27,706 nt of DNA from CAZOKO01 sp964580455 (GTDB lineage Bacteria > Desulfobacterota > WTBG01): positions 1-27,706 of the forward strand of contig CAZOKO010000027.1 in assembly GCA_964580455.1 (NCBI GenBank), read 5' to 3'. A model generated the notes under the pieces. It did not search any database. It was given only the letters and a program-made list of their open reading frames with translations, and was not told the DNA's origin. How positions within the stretch are numbered: the first letter of the stretch is position 1; every line of letters begins with the position of its first letter. The position numbers were made by a program, and so were the translations under genes. Of this stretch, positions 1 through 8,002 are shown piece by piece.

Positions 1-314
1 TTGATGGCTTCCCGACTATCATGGTCAGGGCTTAAGTCTTCAATCTCTTGCAGGATGTCTTCGCTATTAACATCCCGATACTCCCAGCAAAAACGAAACC
101 ATCTCTTGAAGGAAGGATAGTCTTTGACCAGAATGCATTTAAATTTGGGATAATAATCGAGACATGCATCCAGTGTCTCTTTTACAACTCTGGTGCTTAC
201 TTCTCCTTCAAGAGTAAGTACCATCCCGAAGATAAGTGGATTTCTATCAATCCTCTCCACACAATAGGCTACCTCATCTAAAATGCTGGCCGGGAAAATT
301 CGCCTTTTAGTCAC
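1..314 (-). CDS. Condensation/acyltransferase-fold protein, N-terminal part (cut by window edge)
   Basis: I translated the minus strand by hand. A GTG start at 314 sits directly after an in-frame TAA and about 8 nt after an AAAGGGG ribosome-binding-like stretch, and the frame stays open to the window edge (104 codons). The protein begins MTKRRIFPASILDEVAYCVE and continues with a pattern of hydrophobic strand (FGMVLTLEGEV), helix (VVKETLDACLDYYPKFKCIL) and a WEYRDV-like stretch. This resembles the start of the chloramphenicol-acetyltransferase-like fold shared by wax ester synthase/DGAT, PapA-type acyltransferases and NRPS condensation domains. The HHxxxDG active site would lie beyond the edge, so catalysis cannot be judged. 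It follows the second protease by 69 nt in the same direction. In this context an O-acyltransferase using a lipid made by the locus is plausible, but that is inference. Confidence 0.5.
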   Translation of the reverse strand, partial: MTKRRIFPASILDEVAYCVERIDRNPLIFGMVLTLEGEVSTRVVKETLDACLDYYPKFKCILVKDYPSFKRWFRFCWEYRDVNSEDILQEIEDLSPDHDSREAI

Positions 315-366
315 TTAAAAGACCCCTTTCAGTTAACGTCTAAAAAAGCCACAGAAAACGTAGAGG

Positions 367-385
367 GAATAAATTGTATTTATTC
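367..385 (-). terminator. AT-rich hairpin overlapping the S8 protease stop codon
   Basis: A perfect 8-bp inverted repeat (GAATAAAT, 3-nt loop, ATTTATTC) overlaps the TGA stop of the upstream protease gene. On the minus strand it is followed within 40 nt by T4 and T6 runs, but not directly. It may be a weak terminator or an mRNA 3'-end stabiliser; the stem is all A/T apart from one G-C pair, so confidence is low. Confidence 0.3.
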
Positions 386-1778
386 AAGGGGTAACTGCAC
401 TGACTGCTTCGAAAGCATCAACACGCCCCCATCCATAGGTAAAGTTAGGAGAAAATAAATCTAAAGCTGTGGCAGTTGTTTTTAGTGTGGTTTCAATTTC
501 TCCTATGCTTATAGTAAGATCAGCACCAAGCATTAAAGCAATAGTCCCCACTACATGAGGAACTGCCGCAGAAGTACCTGAACCAGATTTATAGCCCTCG
601 CCAGGAGTAGAAGAAAGAATAGCAACCCCTGGTGCGGATATGTCGGGGAAGGAGTTCAGGTCACAATTGCCTGGGCCACGACTGCTGAAAAAGGCAATGC
701 TGTCGAGAGAATCAGTAGCTCCCACAGAAATCGTTTCCGGATAGTTACCAGGACTTTCTCCTGTAAAAAACCAGGGACCAGAATTGCCGGCAGAAAAGAC
801 TGGAATGATTCCTGCCTCTTTCCAGGCTTTAATATCATCCTGGAAGTCGGGAAGACACCAGGGAAAGGTATCGAACAATTTAAACCCCCAGGAGCCATTT
901 ACCACATCGGGGGCATCGTTGGTTTCGGGATTACCATCCGGATCCATAAACCACTGGAAAATCTCATGAACATCTGAACTCGGAGCTTCTTCTCCTTCAT
1001 CATTCCAGATCCTGGCAGCAATCCACCTGGCACCGGGAGCAACTCCTATGTATTTTCCACTGGCATTACCACCCAGTATAATTCCAGCAACGTGGGTGCC
1101 ATGTCCTGTAAACGAACCTGCCTTATCTACAGGAACAGTATGTTCCTCATGGGGGTCAAACCAGCTATTATCACCCCCCCGATATGTGCTTGTCAGATCA
1201 GGGTGGGTTACATCCACACCTGTGTCAAAAATTCCTACCACCGTCCCGCTACCCGTGTATCCCATGTCCCATACATCCGGCGCCCTGATCTTTTCGATAT
1301 TCCAGGTATAGGAGGAATCTGATTGGAATGGTGTGCTTGTGTAGAAAAAGGGTGGAGGGATAAGGAAATCCTCGGTTACTATATTAACATCCTTCCTTGA
1401 GCCTATTTTTTCAATCACCTCTGGTGTGGCCTTCAAGGAAAGTCCGTTGAATATCCAGAAGGGAGTGTAATGGACTACATTGCCCCGGGATTTTTCTTTT
1501 TCTAGGAAACCGATCAGATCTTTCTGCCTTCCTGTAGCTGTTGTCTTTAAAGCTCTAATCACATTCCTTGACCGTAAAGCCTTGTTTCTCCCTATAATAC
1601 GCTGGGTCGGAGCCTTGAGATCAGCTTGATCTGCCATGCGTATGATTACTGAAAGCTGTTCTTTGTAATGAGCATTGTGTAATCTCTCCAAGAGTCCTGA
1701 CGAAAGTTCTCCCGCATGTGCATGGAATGCAATCAGAATGATAGTAAAAGTGACGCTTGTGAATTTTATTTTTTTCAT
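384..1778 (-). CDS. Secreted subtilisin-like serine protease (S8 family)
   Basis: 464 aa. A Sec signal peptide (residues 1-22, ending HAHA before GEL) is followed by an inhibitor_I9-like propeptide (about 25-140) and a peptidase S8 domain (about 160-460). The catalytic triad is complete: Asp185 (FDTGV), His226 (GHGTHVAG) and Ser403, in GTSAA where most family members have GTSMA. The oxyanion Asn332 (SAGNSG) is also present. The start ATG has a strong AAGGAG site 3 nt upstream. No sorting domain or extra C-terminal module is seen, so it is probably periplasmic or secreted. It follows another S8 protease by 91 nt. Substrate unknown; processing of surface proteins or peptide scavenging with the nearby TonB receptor are both possible. 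Confidence 0.93.
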   Translation of the reverse strand: MKKIKFTSVTFTIILIAFHAHAGELSSGLLERLHNAHYKEQLSVIIRMADQADLKAPTQRIIGRNKALRSRNVIRALKTTATGRQKDLIGFLEKEKSRGNVVHYTPFWIFNGLSLKATPEVIEKIGSRKDVNIVTEDFLIPPPFFYTSTPFQSDSSYTWNIEKIRAPDVWDMGYTGSGTVVGIFDTGVDVTHPDLTSTYRGGDNSWFDPHEEHTVPVDKAGSFTGHGTHVAGIILGGNASGKYIGVAPGARWIAARIWNDEGEEAPSSDVHEIFQWFMDPDGNPETNDAPDVVNGSWGFKLFDTFPWCLPDFQDDIKAWKEAGIIPVFSAGNSGPWFFTGESPGNYPETISVGATDSLDSIAFFSSRGPGNCDLNSFPDISAPGVAILSSTPGEGYKSGSGTSAAVPHVVGTIALMLGADLTISIGEIETTLKTTATALDLFSPNFTYGWGRVDAFEAVSAVTP

Positions 1779-1811
1779 TGTCTCCTTAAGATGTCGGTTG
1801 CGTAAAACGGT

Positions 1812-1854
1812 TTAAGGTTCCGCAGCTCGTTTCGGGATTCATGGAACCGATTAA
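1812..1854. repeat. Inverted repeat between the two protease genes
   Basis: Arms TTAAGGTTCC (1812-1821) and GGAACC-ga-TTAA (1843-1854) can form a 10-bp stem with a 2-nt bulge and a 21-nt loop. It occupies most of the 91-nt gap between the protease genes. There is no good T-run on the minus side, so a processing or stabilising mRNA hairpin fits better than an intrinsic terminator. Confidence 0.35.
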
Positions 1855-1869
1855 GGCTGAGTTAAACTT

Positions 1870-3111
1870 TTAATCGGATACCGCTGCATAAGCATCAATC
1901 AGACCGTGGGCGTATATCTCATCCCACCCTGAATCTCCAAGATCTTCTGCCGTGTCCTGAAGGACCTGCCTGATTTTATCAGGTCCATATTCAGGGTGGA
2001 GTGATTTAATAAGAGCAGCTACCCCCGCCACATGAGGAGAGGACATAGATGTGCCGGTGAAATACCAGTAATTCCAGTCAATAGCAAAAAAGGTGAATGC
2101 CTCCTGTAAAATTCCATCCCCATTGTCATCACCGTTTTGGTCCACATTCAGATCGCCACCAGGTGCAACCAGATCAAGGGCACTACCATAATTAGAGTAG
2201 TCAGTAATGTTTTTGTCATATCGTACAGCTCCCACGGCAATGCAGTTTTCAAAGGCAGCAGGATAATCAACTTCACCGGAACCATCATTTCCTGAAGCAG
2301 CTACCACCGTTACTCCCTGCCCATATGCATAATCGACAGCGTCCTCTAATGCCTTGGAAGGGGCACTTCCACCTATACTTAAATTTATAATATCAGCACC
2401 ATTGTCTGTTGCCCACCTTATACCATCAATAATCCAGCTATCGAGCCCGAAACCCAGGAAGCACATGACCTTAACCGGAAGAATCTTTGCATCATAGGCA
2501 ATCCCGGCAACACCGGTCGTATTGTTGGTCTCCTGTCCAATAGTACCTGATACATGAGTGCCATGACCATTAAAATCGATTCCACCACGAATCCTGAAGA
2601 TGGCGTTGTATCCCAGAAGCAGCCGATCACCGAAACTATCAATACCAAAGGGATTAACCCCTGAATCGACGACGGCAACTGTGACATCACTTCCCGTACT
2701 TATATCCCAAGCCTCTTCCAGATTGATCAGAGGGAAATGCCACTGGAGGTCATAAAATTGATCATTAGGAACAGAATATATAAAGCGATAATAATTTGGC
2801 TCTGCATATTCAACCTCAGGTCTTTGTAAATATTCTTTTGCTATCTCTTTCTCCTTTCCTAAAGCAACCTCGATGATCTGAAAAATATTGTTATAAGCCT
2901 TTCTAACTTTAGAGATTCCAAAGTGACTGTGAATGGATGTTGCTGATTTCACAGAGATCCCTTTTTTAAATTTAACTATTAACTCCCCGGGAAAGTAAAG
3001 TCTATGGGAATGAGCAATAACACTTTGCACATTTGTTGAATTGGCCAGGGCACTTTTTACACTAAAGAGTAATCCGGTAGTTAGTATCGCAATTAAAAAC
3101 CTTCTTTTCAT
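1870..3111 (-). CDS. Secreted subtilisin-like serine protease (S8 family)
   Basis: 413 aa. Signal peptide residues 1-23 (cleavage near ALA-N). A propeptide (about 36-110) contains the PGELIVKFKKG strand and the VEYAEPNY motif typical of fervidolysin/subtilisin propeptides, then the S8 domain (about 120-410). The triad is Asp149 (VVDSGV), His183 (GHGTHVSG) and Ser355 (GTSMSSPHVAG), with oxyanion Asn275 (AASGND). An acidic DQNGDDNGDG insert (about 324-333) looks like a calcium-binding loop. The ATG at 3111 has AAGGAGG 5 nt upstream. It lies 48 nt after the TonB receptor gene. It is a different subfamily from the downstream protease (propeptide and GTSMS versus GTSAA), so the pair is not a recent duplication. 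Confidence 0.95.
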   Translation of the reverse strand: MKRRFLIAILTTGLLFSVKSALANSTNVQSVIAHSHRLYFPGELIVKFKKGISVKSATSIHSHFGISKVRKAYNNIFQIIEVALGKEKEIAKEYLQRPEVEYAEPNYYRFIYSVPNDQFYDLQWHFPLINLEEAWDISTGSDVTVAVVDSGVNPFGIDSFGDRLLLGYNAIFRIRGGIDFNGHGTHVSGTIGQETNNTTGVAGIAYDAKILPVKVMCFLGFGLDSWIIDGIRWATDNGADIINLSIGGSAPSKALEDAVDYAYGQGVTVVAASGNDGSGEVDYPAAFENCIAVGAVRYDKNITDYSNYGSALDLVAPGGDLNVDQNGDDNGDGILQEAFTFFAIDWNYWYFTGTSMSSPHVAGVAALIKSLHPEYGPDKIRQVLQDTAEDLGDSGWDEIYAHGLIDAYAAVSD

Positions 3112-3159
3112 CTTGTCCTCCTTGATTTTTTTTGTGTTGTTAGTAATTATAAATATTAC

Positions 3160-5151
3160 CTAAAATTTATACTTCAGAGAAAAGAATGCACCTCTTCCTG
3201 CACCATCAATGACACTGTATTTACCCCGAGAGTGATAATCTGAATCAAAAACATTCCTTACCTTAAGTGACATTTCTACCCTGTCATTTAGTAAATGTTT
3301 TATAAAGAGGTTAAAGTCAACCATCATATAAGGAGAAAGGGTGCCAGTTCTTTTATAGAACTGATTTTCACCCAGTTCCCTTTTTGCATAATATGAAAAA
3401 TCGAGGTTGGCAGTCAAATACTCTAAAAAGCTGTAGTTAATACCCCAGTGAAACATACTGCGTGGTGCAATAGAAGAACTCTCATAGTTGATTTCTTGTA
3501 CTTCACTGGAAGTTAGACTGGGAACGCTAATTGTTGAAGTAAAGCCTTTTCTGTTTTCGAAGAGGTAAGATACATTAGCATAAATGGATAGATAGGAAGT
3601 AGGCCTGTAAAAGGCAGAAAAATCCATTCCCTTTATCTGATCGTGTCCGCGATTACGTACTATTCCAAGATCGACTTCCTCAATTAAATCTTTCAACCTG
3701 TTATAGAAAAAATTTAATTTGAGAGATAGGAGATTATTATACTGATAGCCCAATTCTACTTCATAGCTTTCTATCTTTTCTGTCCTCAGGTTGCTTTCAT
3801 AGAGGAACACGTAGGGAGGTGGTGTTCTAAACGCTTTTCCGTATAAGAGTTTGAGATTAAAGTTATTAAGAAACGACCAGCTTATTCCCACACGAGGATT
3901 TATCGTTCTCTTGTATTTATTGTGCTTGTCATAGCGAACGCCTGCTGTTAATTCCAGGTTGTCTGTTATCTTGTATTTGTCCTGGAAGTAAAGTGAGAAG
4001 AGGCGGGTATCAAATGATCTCATTATAGTAAAAGTTGGGGTGTCAAGTAGTTTATAATGTACCTTTGTCCTACTGCCATCATTCAGTTTCATCGAAGAAC
4101 CGATGGTTATAAAGTGATTTTGAAAGAGATTTAAATCATATTGTCCCCCCCATCCATACTGCCAATTCTCATTCCGTGACGTGAAGAGATCAGATTCCTG
4201 CAAATTCTCAAAATGTTCCAGGTAAGCGTTGAGAAGGAGATTGGAAGACGACCCTATTTCCTTGTTATAAGTGACCTGTAAGAATGAAAACGGTGTATAT
4301 TCTTCTCCATTGAAAGGGAACCGTGGCATGGAAAAGAAGTTTTTGTACTCGGACACCCTTCCTGAAATCTCCAGGTTTTCTTTGTAGCGGAGTTTCCCAT
4401 AAAATTCTGCAAAGTAATCTCTTTTCCTTTTTTTTGGGGACGAAAAGAGTATATTCTGTCTTGGCGGGTTATGTTCAAAATCATCAGATGCAGAATAAGC
4501 AGCCGATAAGACAAGGTCAATGTCACCCTTATTATAACCAGAAAGGAGTGTATAGCGTTGAGTATTGAAGGTTCCAATCTCTGATGAGACTGTGGTGCCC
4601 TGGATATCCTTTCCTTTTTTAGTAACAAGATTCACAATGCCCGAGAAGGCATCTGCACCCCAGAGGGCTGACCCCGGTCCCCTGACAATTTCAATCTTTT
4701 CTATGTAATCAAGTGACAATTCCATTCCCTGGGGATAGTCTCTGGTAGAGGTATCATTAGAGAAGGGAACCCCATCCATCATCACCAGAAAAGAATCTGG
4801 TATGCCTCTTAAATAGATAGTGTTTTTAATCTCATTACGGTCTGCGAAGAATCCGGGAACACCGGCAAGTGCTTCTGCCAAAGTGCGGTAACGTTTGAGA
4901 TCTTCCCCTGCAATTACAGTAACTGCAGCAGGAGCCCGTCGCAAAGGCTCTTCACGTCGGGAGGCAATAGAAACGGTATATAGGTCTTCTCCAACAAACA
5001 TTACCTTCGTGTCTTTAAAAAGCTCTTCAATGCTTTCCTTTTCTTTTTCTCCTTCCTCCTCTTTTTCCTGTGACCATAGAGTAGGAGGAGAGAAAAGAAA
5101 GCACGTGATAAGGAGAAAGACAATAGTGGTTGTAAATCTATTCTTCATCAT
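3160..5151 (-). CDS. TonB-dependent outer-membrane receptor
   Basis: 663 aa. Signal peptide about residues 1-27, then a charged E/K-rich stretch (about 28-45), an N-terminal plug (about 65-180, with APAAVTVI, YLRGI, MMDGVP, IEIVRGPGSALWGADAFSGIVNLVTK) and a 22-strand-type beta-barrel ending in KYKF with a terminal Phe, as expected for BAM-assembled proteins. The overall type is that of colicin I/B12/catecholate receptors, but the substrate cannot be read from sequence. Two adjacent Met codons are possible starts (5151 and 5148), after AGAGG. The start overlaps the end of the sigma-54 activator gene by 14 nt, so translation is probably coupled. No TonB/ExbBD or inner-membrane transporter lies nearby; together with the upstream binding protein it may be a sensing/uptake pair. 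Confidence 0.93.
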   Translation of the reverse strand: MMKNRFTTTIVFLLITCFLFSPPTLWSQEKEEEGEKEKESIEELFKDTKVMFVGEDLYTVSIASRREEPLRRAPAAVTVIAGEDLKRYRTLAEALAGVPGFFADRNEIKNTIYLRGIPDSFLVMMDGVPFSNDTSTRDYPQGMELSLDYIEKIEIVRGPGSALWGADAFSGIVNLVTKKGKDIQGTTVSSEIGTFNTQRYTLLSGYNKGDIDLVLSAAYSASDDFEHNPPRQNILFSSPKKRKRDYFAEFYGKLRYKENLEISGRVSEYKNFFSMPRFPFNGEEYTPFSFLQVTYNKEIGSSSNLLLNAYLEHFENLQESDLFTSRNENWQYGWGGQYDLNLFQNHFITIGSSMKLNDGSRTKVHYKLLDTPTFTIMRSFDTRLFSLYFQDKYKITDNLELTAGVRYDKHNKYKRTINPRVGISWSFLNNFNLKLLYGKAFRTPPPYVFLYESNLRTEKIESYEVELGYQYNNLLSLKLNFFYNRLKDLIEEVDLGIVRNRGHDQIKGMDFSAFYRPTSYLSIYANVSYLFENRKGFTSTISVPSLTSSEVQEINYESSSIAPRSMFHWGINYSFLEYLTANLDFSYYAKRELGENQFYKRTGTLSPYMMVDFNLFIKHLLNDRVEMSLKVRNVFDSDYHSRGKYSVIDGAGRGAFFSLKYKF

Positions 5152-6514
5152 TATCCTCTTTTTTTATGTTTTTTAGCAAAACTCGAAGTTTTCCTCTTGA
5201 AAGACCCAGGAGTTTGGCAGCCTGGCTTTGATTGTCGTTGGAAGCTTCTAATGCCTGACGAACTATACTCCTCTCCATTTCATCAAATTTAATACCCTCT
5301 GGCGGAAGAATAAAATCAGAATCTAATTCAAATGTCTCCTTTTCACCGGGAGAAGGGAGGGCAAGATGTGAAATATCAATATTACCATCTAAAGAATGGA
5401 TGACAGCTCTTTCAATGGTATTTTCCAGTTCTCTAACGTTTCCTAGCCATTCTTGTTTGAGCAGGAATTTTTTAGCCCTTTCAGTAAGTCCGGGATGAGG
5501 CTTTCCCATAGCCTGGGAAAATCGTTTGAGAAAATGTTCTGCCAGAGGGAAGATATCCTCACGCCTTTCCCTTAAAGGAGGAATATAGAGGGGAAAGACT
5601 TTGATGCGAAAGAGAAGGTCTTTTCTAAATTCATTCTTTTCAGACATCTGGTCAAGGTCTTGATTGGTAGCACAAATGATGCGAACGTCAGCTTTGATAG
5701 ATTCATTGCCTCCCAATCGCTCAAACTCTTTTTGCTCTAATATTCGTAATACTTTAGCCTGTGCTGTTAAGCTGAGATCTCCGAGCTCATCTAAAAGGAT
5801 TGTTCCTCCGTGTGCTTGTTCAAACTTCCCCTCGTTCCTCTTGTTCGCTCCTGTAAAGGCACCTTTTTCATATCCGAAGAGCTCGCTTTCGATAAGTTCT
5901 GAGGGTATCGCTGCACAGTTGATGGCAACAAACCGATGTTCAGACCGTTTGCTGTTATAGTGGATGGAGCGAGCCAGGAGTTCCTTTCCTGTGCCGCTCT
6001 CTCCCTGAATGAGAACTGTACTGTCAGGAGTCTTTGCAACCATAGATGCCTGATTTAAGATTTCTAACATCTTTTTAGAATGGGCTAGAATACCGGAAAA
6101 GTCAAAATGCTTTAGCAATTCTTCTCTTAACACCTTTACTTCTTCGCTGAGTCTTGAAAACTTCAGGCATCTTTTTACTGTAATAATTATTTTCTCTTCT
6201 TCAAAGGGTTTGGTGATGTAATCGATTGCCCCTTTTTGCATGGCTTCAACGGCGTTTTCTATGGTGCCATAAGCAGTAATTACTACAATGGGAAAATCAG
6301 GATTAATCTTCCCGACTTCTTCCAATAAGGACAAACCATCCATTTCAGGCATTTTCAAATCAGTAATTACCATGTCGAATCTCTTATGTTTCAACATATC
6401 TAAGGCTTTTTTACCATTTTCTGCTTGTTCCGTTTTGAAACCTTCTCTTTCCAGCATCAATTGAATGATATGCCTCATTCTCTTTTCATCGTCTACAATT
6501 AAAATTCTTTCCAT
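5138..6514 (-). CDS. NtrC-family sigma-54-dependent response regulator
   Basis: 458 aa. Receiver domain (1-118) with phospho-acceptor Asp52 (ITDLKMP), acidic pair Asp8/Asp9 and Lys102 (TKP). Sigma-54 interaction AAA+ domain (about 140-370) with Walker A GESGTGKE (171-178), an intact GAFTGA loop (218-223) that contacts sigma-54, Walker B GGTILLDELGD (236-246) and the PPLRERREDI sensor region. A Fis-type helix-turn-helix is at the C-terminus (about 420-452; SQAAKLLGLSRGKLRVLLK). The ATG has GGAG 7 nt upstream. It is 63 nt after the histidine kinase gene and is very likely its partner. Its target is unproven; the best candidate seen here is the sigma-54 promoter with two palindromes upstream of pfaA. 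Confidence 0.96.
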   Translation of the reverse strand: MERILIVDDEKRMRHIIQLMLEREGFKTEQAENGKKALDMLKHKRFDMVITDLKMPEMDGLSLLEEVGKINPDFPIVVITAYGTIENAVEAMQKGAIDYITKPFEEEKIIITVKRCLKFSRLSEEVKVLREELLKHFDFSGILAHSKKMLEILNQASMVAKTPDSTVLIQGESGTGKELLARSIHYNSKRSEHRFVAINCAAIPSELIESELFGYEKGAFTGANKRNEGKFEQAHGGTILLDELGDLSLTAQAKVLRILEQKEFERLGGNESIKADVRIICATNQDLDQMSEKNEFRKDLLFRIKVFPLYIPPLRERREDIFPLAEHFLKRFSQAMGKPHPGLTERAKKFLLKQEWLGNVRELENTIERAVIHSLDGNIDISHLALPSPGEKETFELDSDFILPPEGIKFDEMERSIVRQALEASNDNQSQAAKLLGLSRGKLRVLLKNIKKEDNDEE

Positions 6515-6577
6515 AGTAACACTCCAATTCCCCAGGTTAACTCAACAGTCATTTTTGAGAAAAAATCTCTTTGCACA

Positions 6578-8002
6578 TTAGTTATTCATAGAAAGCCATA
6601 TTGAAAAAACAGTCCCTCCACCTTCACAATCAGTAATTCTTATCTCTCCCCCATGGTTATCTATAATCTTTTTCACAACTGCGAGTCCCAATCCGGTACC
6701 TCTTTCTTTTTTGGTAAAAAAGGGCTCAAATACCTTTCCTTTTTCTTCATCAGGAATACCTATCCCATTGTCCGTGATGGTGATGAGAACACCATTTTTT
6801 GAATCCTCTGTCTTTAAAATGATTTCTCCTTTCTCGGGAATAGCCTGGATAGCATTGTTTAGAAGATTCACGAGGGATTGGTATATCTGGTGTTCATCAA
6901 CATTCACATCGGAAATGTCATTTGATAGTTGAACGTTAAGAGAAATCTCTTTTTCTTTAAATTCAGGAAGAGGTATGAGATTGACCATTCTGGTTATCAT
7001 CTGATTAATATCAACTGAACTTTTGTGAGCAGGATTAGGACGAGCAAAAGAGAGAAAGTCTTCAACCAGTCGATTAAGCCTTTTGACCTCATCCTGAATG
7101 TACTCAAGCATGGTCATTCTTACTTCCGTTTTAATCCCTTCTTTTGAAATAATATCAACCGAACCCTTAATGATACCCAGAGGGTTTTTTAGTTCATGAG
7201 CAATCATCATAGAAAAATTCCCTATTTCAGCCATTCTTTCCTGTTTTGCCAGCTCTTTATAGGTCTCTTCCAGTTCTTCCCGCTTTTTTATAAGGGAGTC
7301 TGACATCTTATTAAACGAATCAGTCAGTTGTCCTACTTCATCTAAAGTGTAAATAGGCAGTTTTGTTTCCCAATTACCCTGTGCAATACGAGCACTGGCT
7401 CGAGCCAATCTTCTTACCGGCCTTACAATAGAGCTAGAAAAGTAGAGTGCTACCATACAGCCAACAATAGTAGCCAGTATGGCCAGGAAAAGCATCTGTT
7501 TCCTCATGGCATTGATGGTATCAATTATTCCTTTTTTAGAAAACACGACCTCTATATAACCAATAATCTGTACACCATCCTTATCACGGCTAATACTTTC
7601 CCTTTCACCTAAGGGAAGAGCAAAGCGATCGGATATGTTTTTATCACTTCCCATTGAGACTTGGAGTGACATGTTTTCCTTATACTCATCACGCAACTGA
7701 CCTGGCTTAGAAAGATCAACTAAAGTTTGCTCATTCTCATTTATAATTTTAACACTCTGGACATCTTTCTCCTGAAGAAGGTTTTCTGCAAGGGATCTGA
7801 GAGTTTCCCTGTTTTCAATCAGGATTTCCATTTCAGCATTCAAAGTCAAGTTTTCAATAAGGGCATTTCCCCGTGTCATAAACTCGTCCATTAGAGCGTT
7901 TTGGGATTGATAGGAAAAAAAGATTCCATAGATCAATGAAGAGATAATGTACATTGTAATGGTGAGAATCAGTATTTTAGTGTTAAGGCTCTTCCTTCTC
8001 AC
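6578..8002 (-). CDS. Membrane sensor histidine kinase
   Basis: 474 aa. TM1 (about 9-31), an extracytoplasmic sensor region (about 32-167), TM2 (about 169-192), HAMP (about 193-245), a short coiled coil, HisKA with His269 (IAHELKNPLG), then HATPase_c with N box (LLNNAIQA, Asn382/383), G1 (DNGIG, 411-415), F box (FEPFFTKK) and G2 (GTGLGL, 435-440). All residues needed for autophosphorylation are present. The start is GTG, in a GTGA overlap with the stop of the upstream binding-protein gene and preceded by GAGG at 7 nt, so these two are translationally coupled. The ligand is unknown; coupling suggests that the binding protein feeds it information. Confidence 0.95.
   Translation of the reverse strand: MRRKSLNTKILILTITMYIISSLIYGIFFSYQSQNALMDEFMTRGNALIENLTLNAEMEILIENRETLRSLAENLLQEKDVQSVKIINENEQTLVDLSKPGQLRDEYKENMSLQVSMGSDKNISDRFALPLGERESISRDKDGVQIIGYIEVVFSKKGIIDTINAMRKQMLFLAILATIVGCMVALYFSSSIVRPVRRLARASARIAQGNWETKLPIYTLDEVGQLTDSFNKMSDSLIKKREELEETYKELAKQERMAEIGNFSMMIAHELKNPLGIIKGSVDIISKEGIKTEVRMTMLEYIQDEVKRLNRLVEDFLSFARPNPAHKSSVDINQMITRMVNLIPLPEFKEKEISLNVQLSNDISDVNVDEHQIYQSLVNLLNNAIQAIPEKGEIILKTEDSKNGVLITITDNGIGIPDEEKGKVFEPFFTKKERGTGLGLAVVKKIIDNHGGEIRITDCEGGGTVFSIWLSMNN

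Noticed and set aside
48..281. Plus-strand 77-codon ORF near the left edge
   Set aside because: It is antisense to the minus-strand acyltransferase-like frame, which has a recognisable fold pattern; the plus product resembles nothing.
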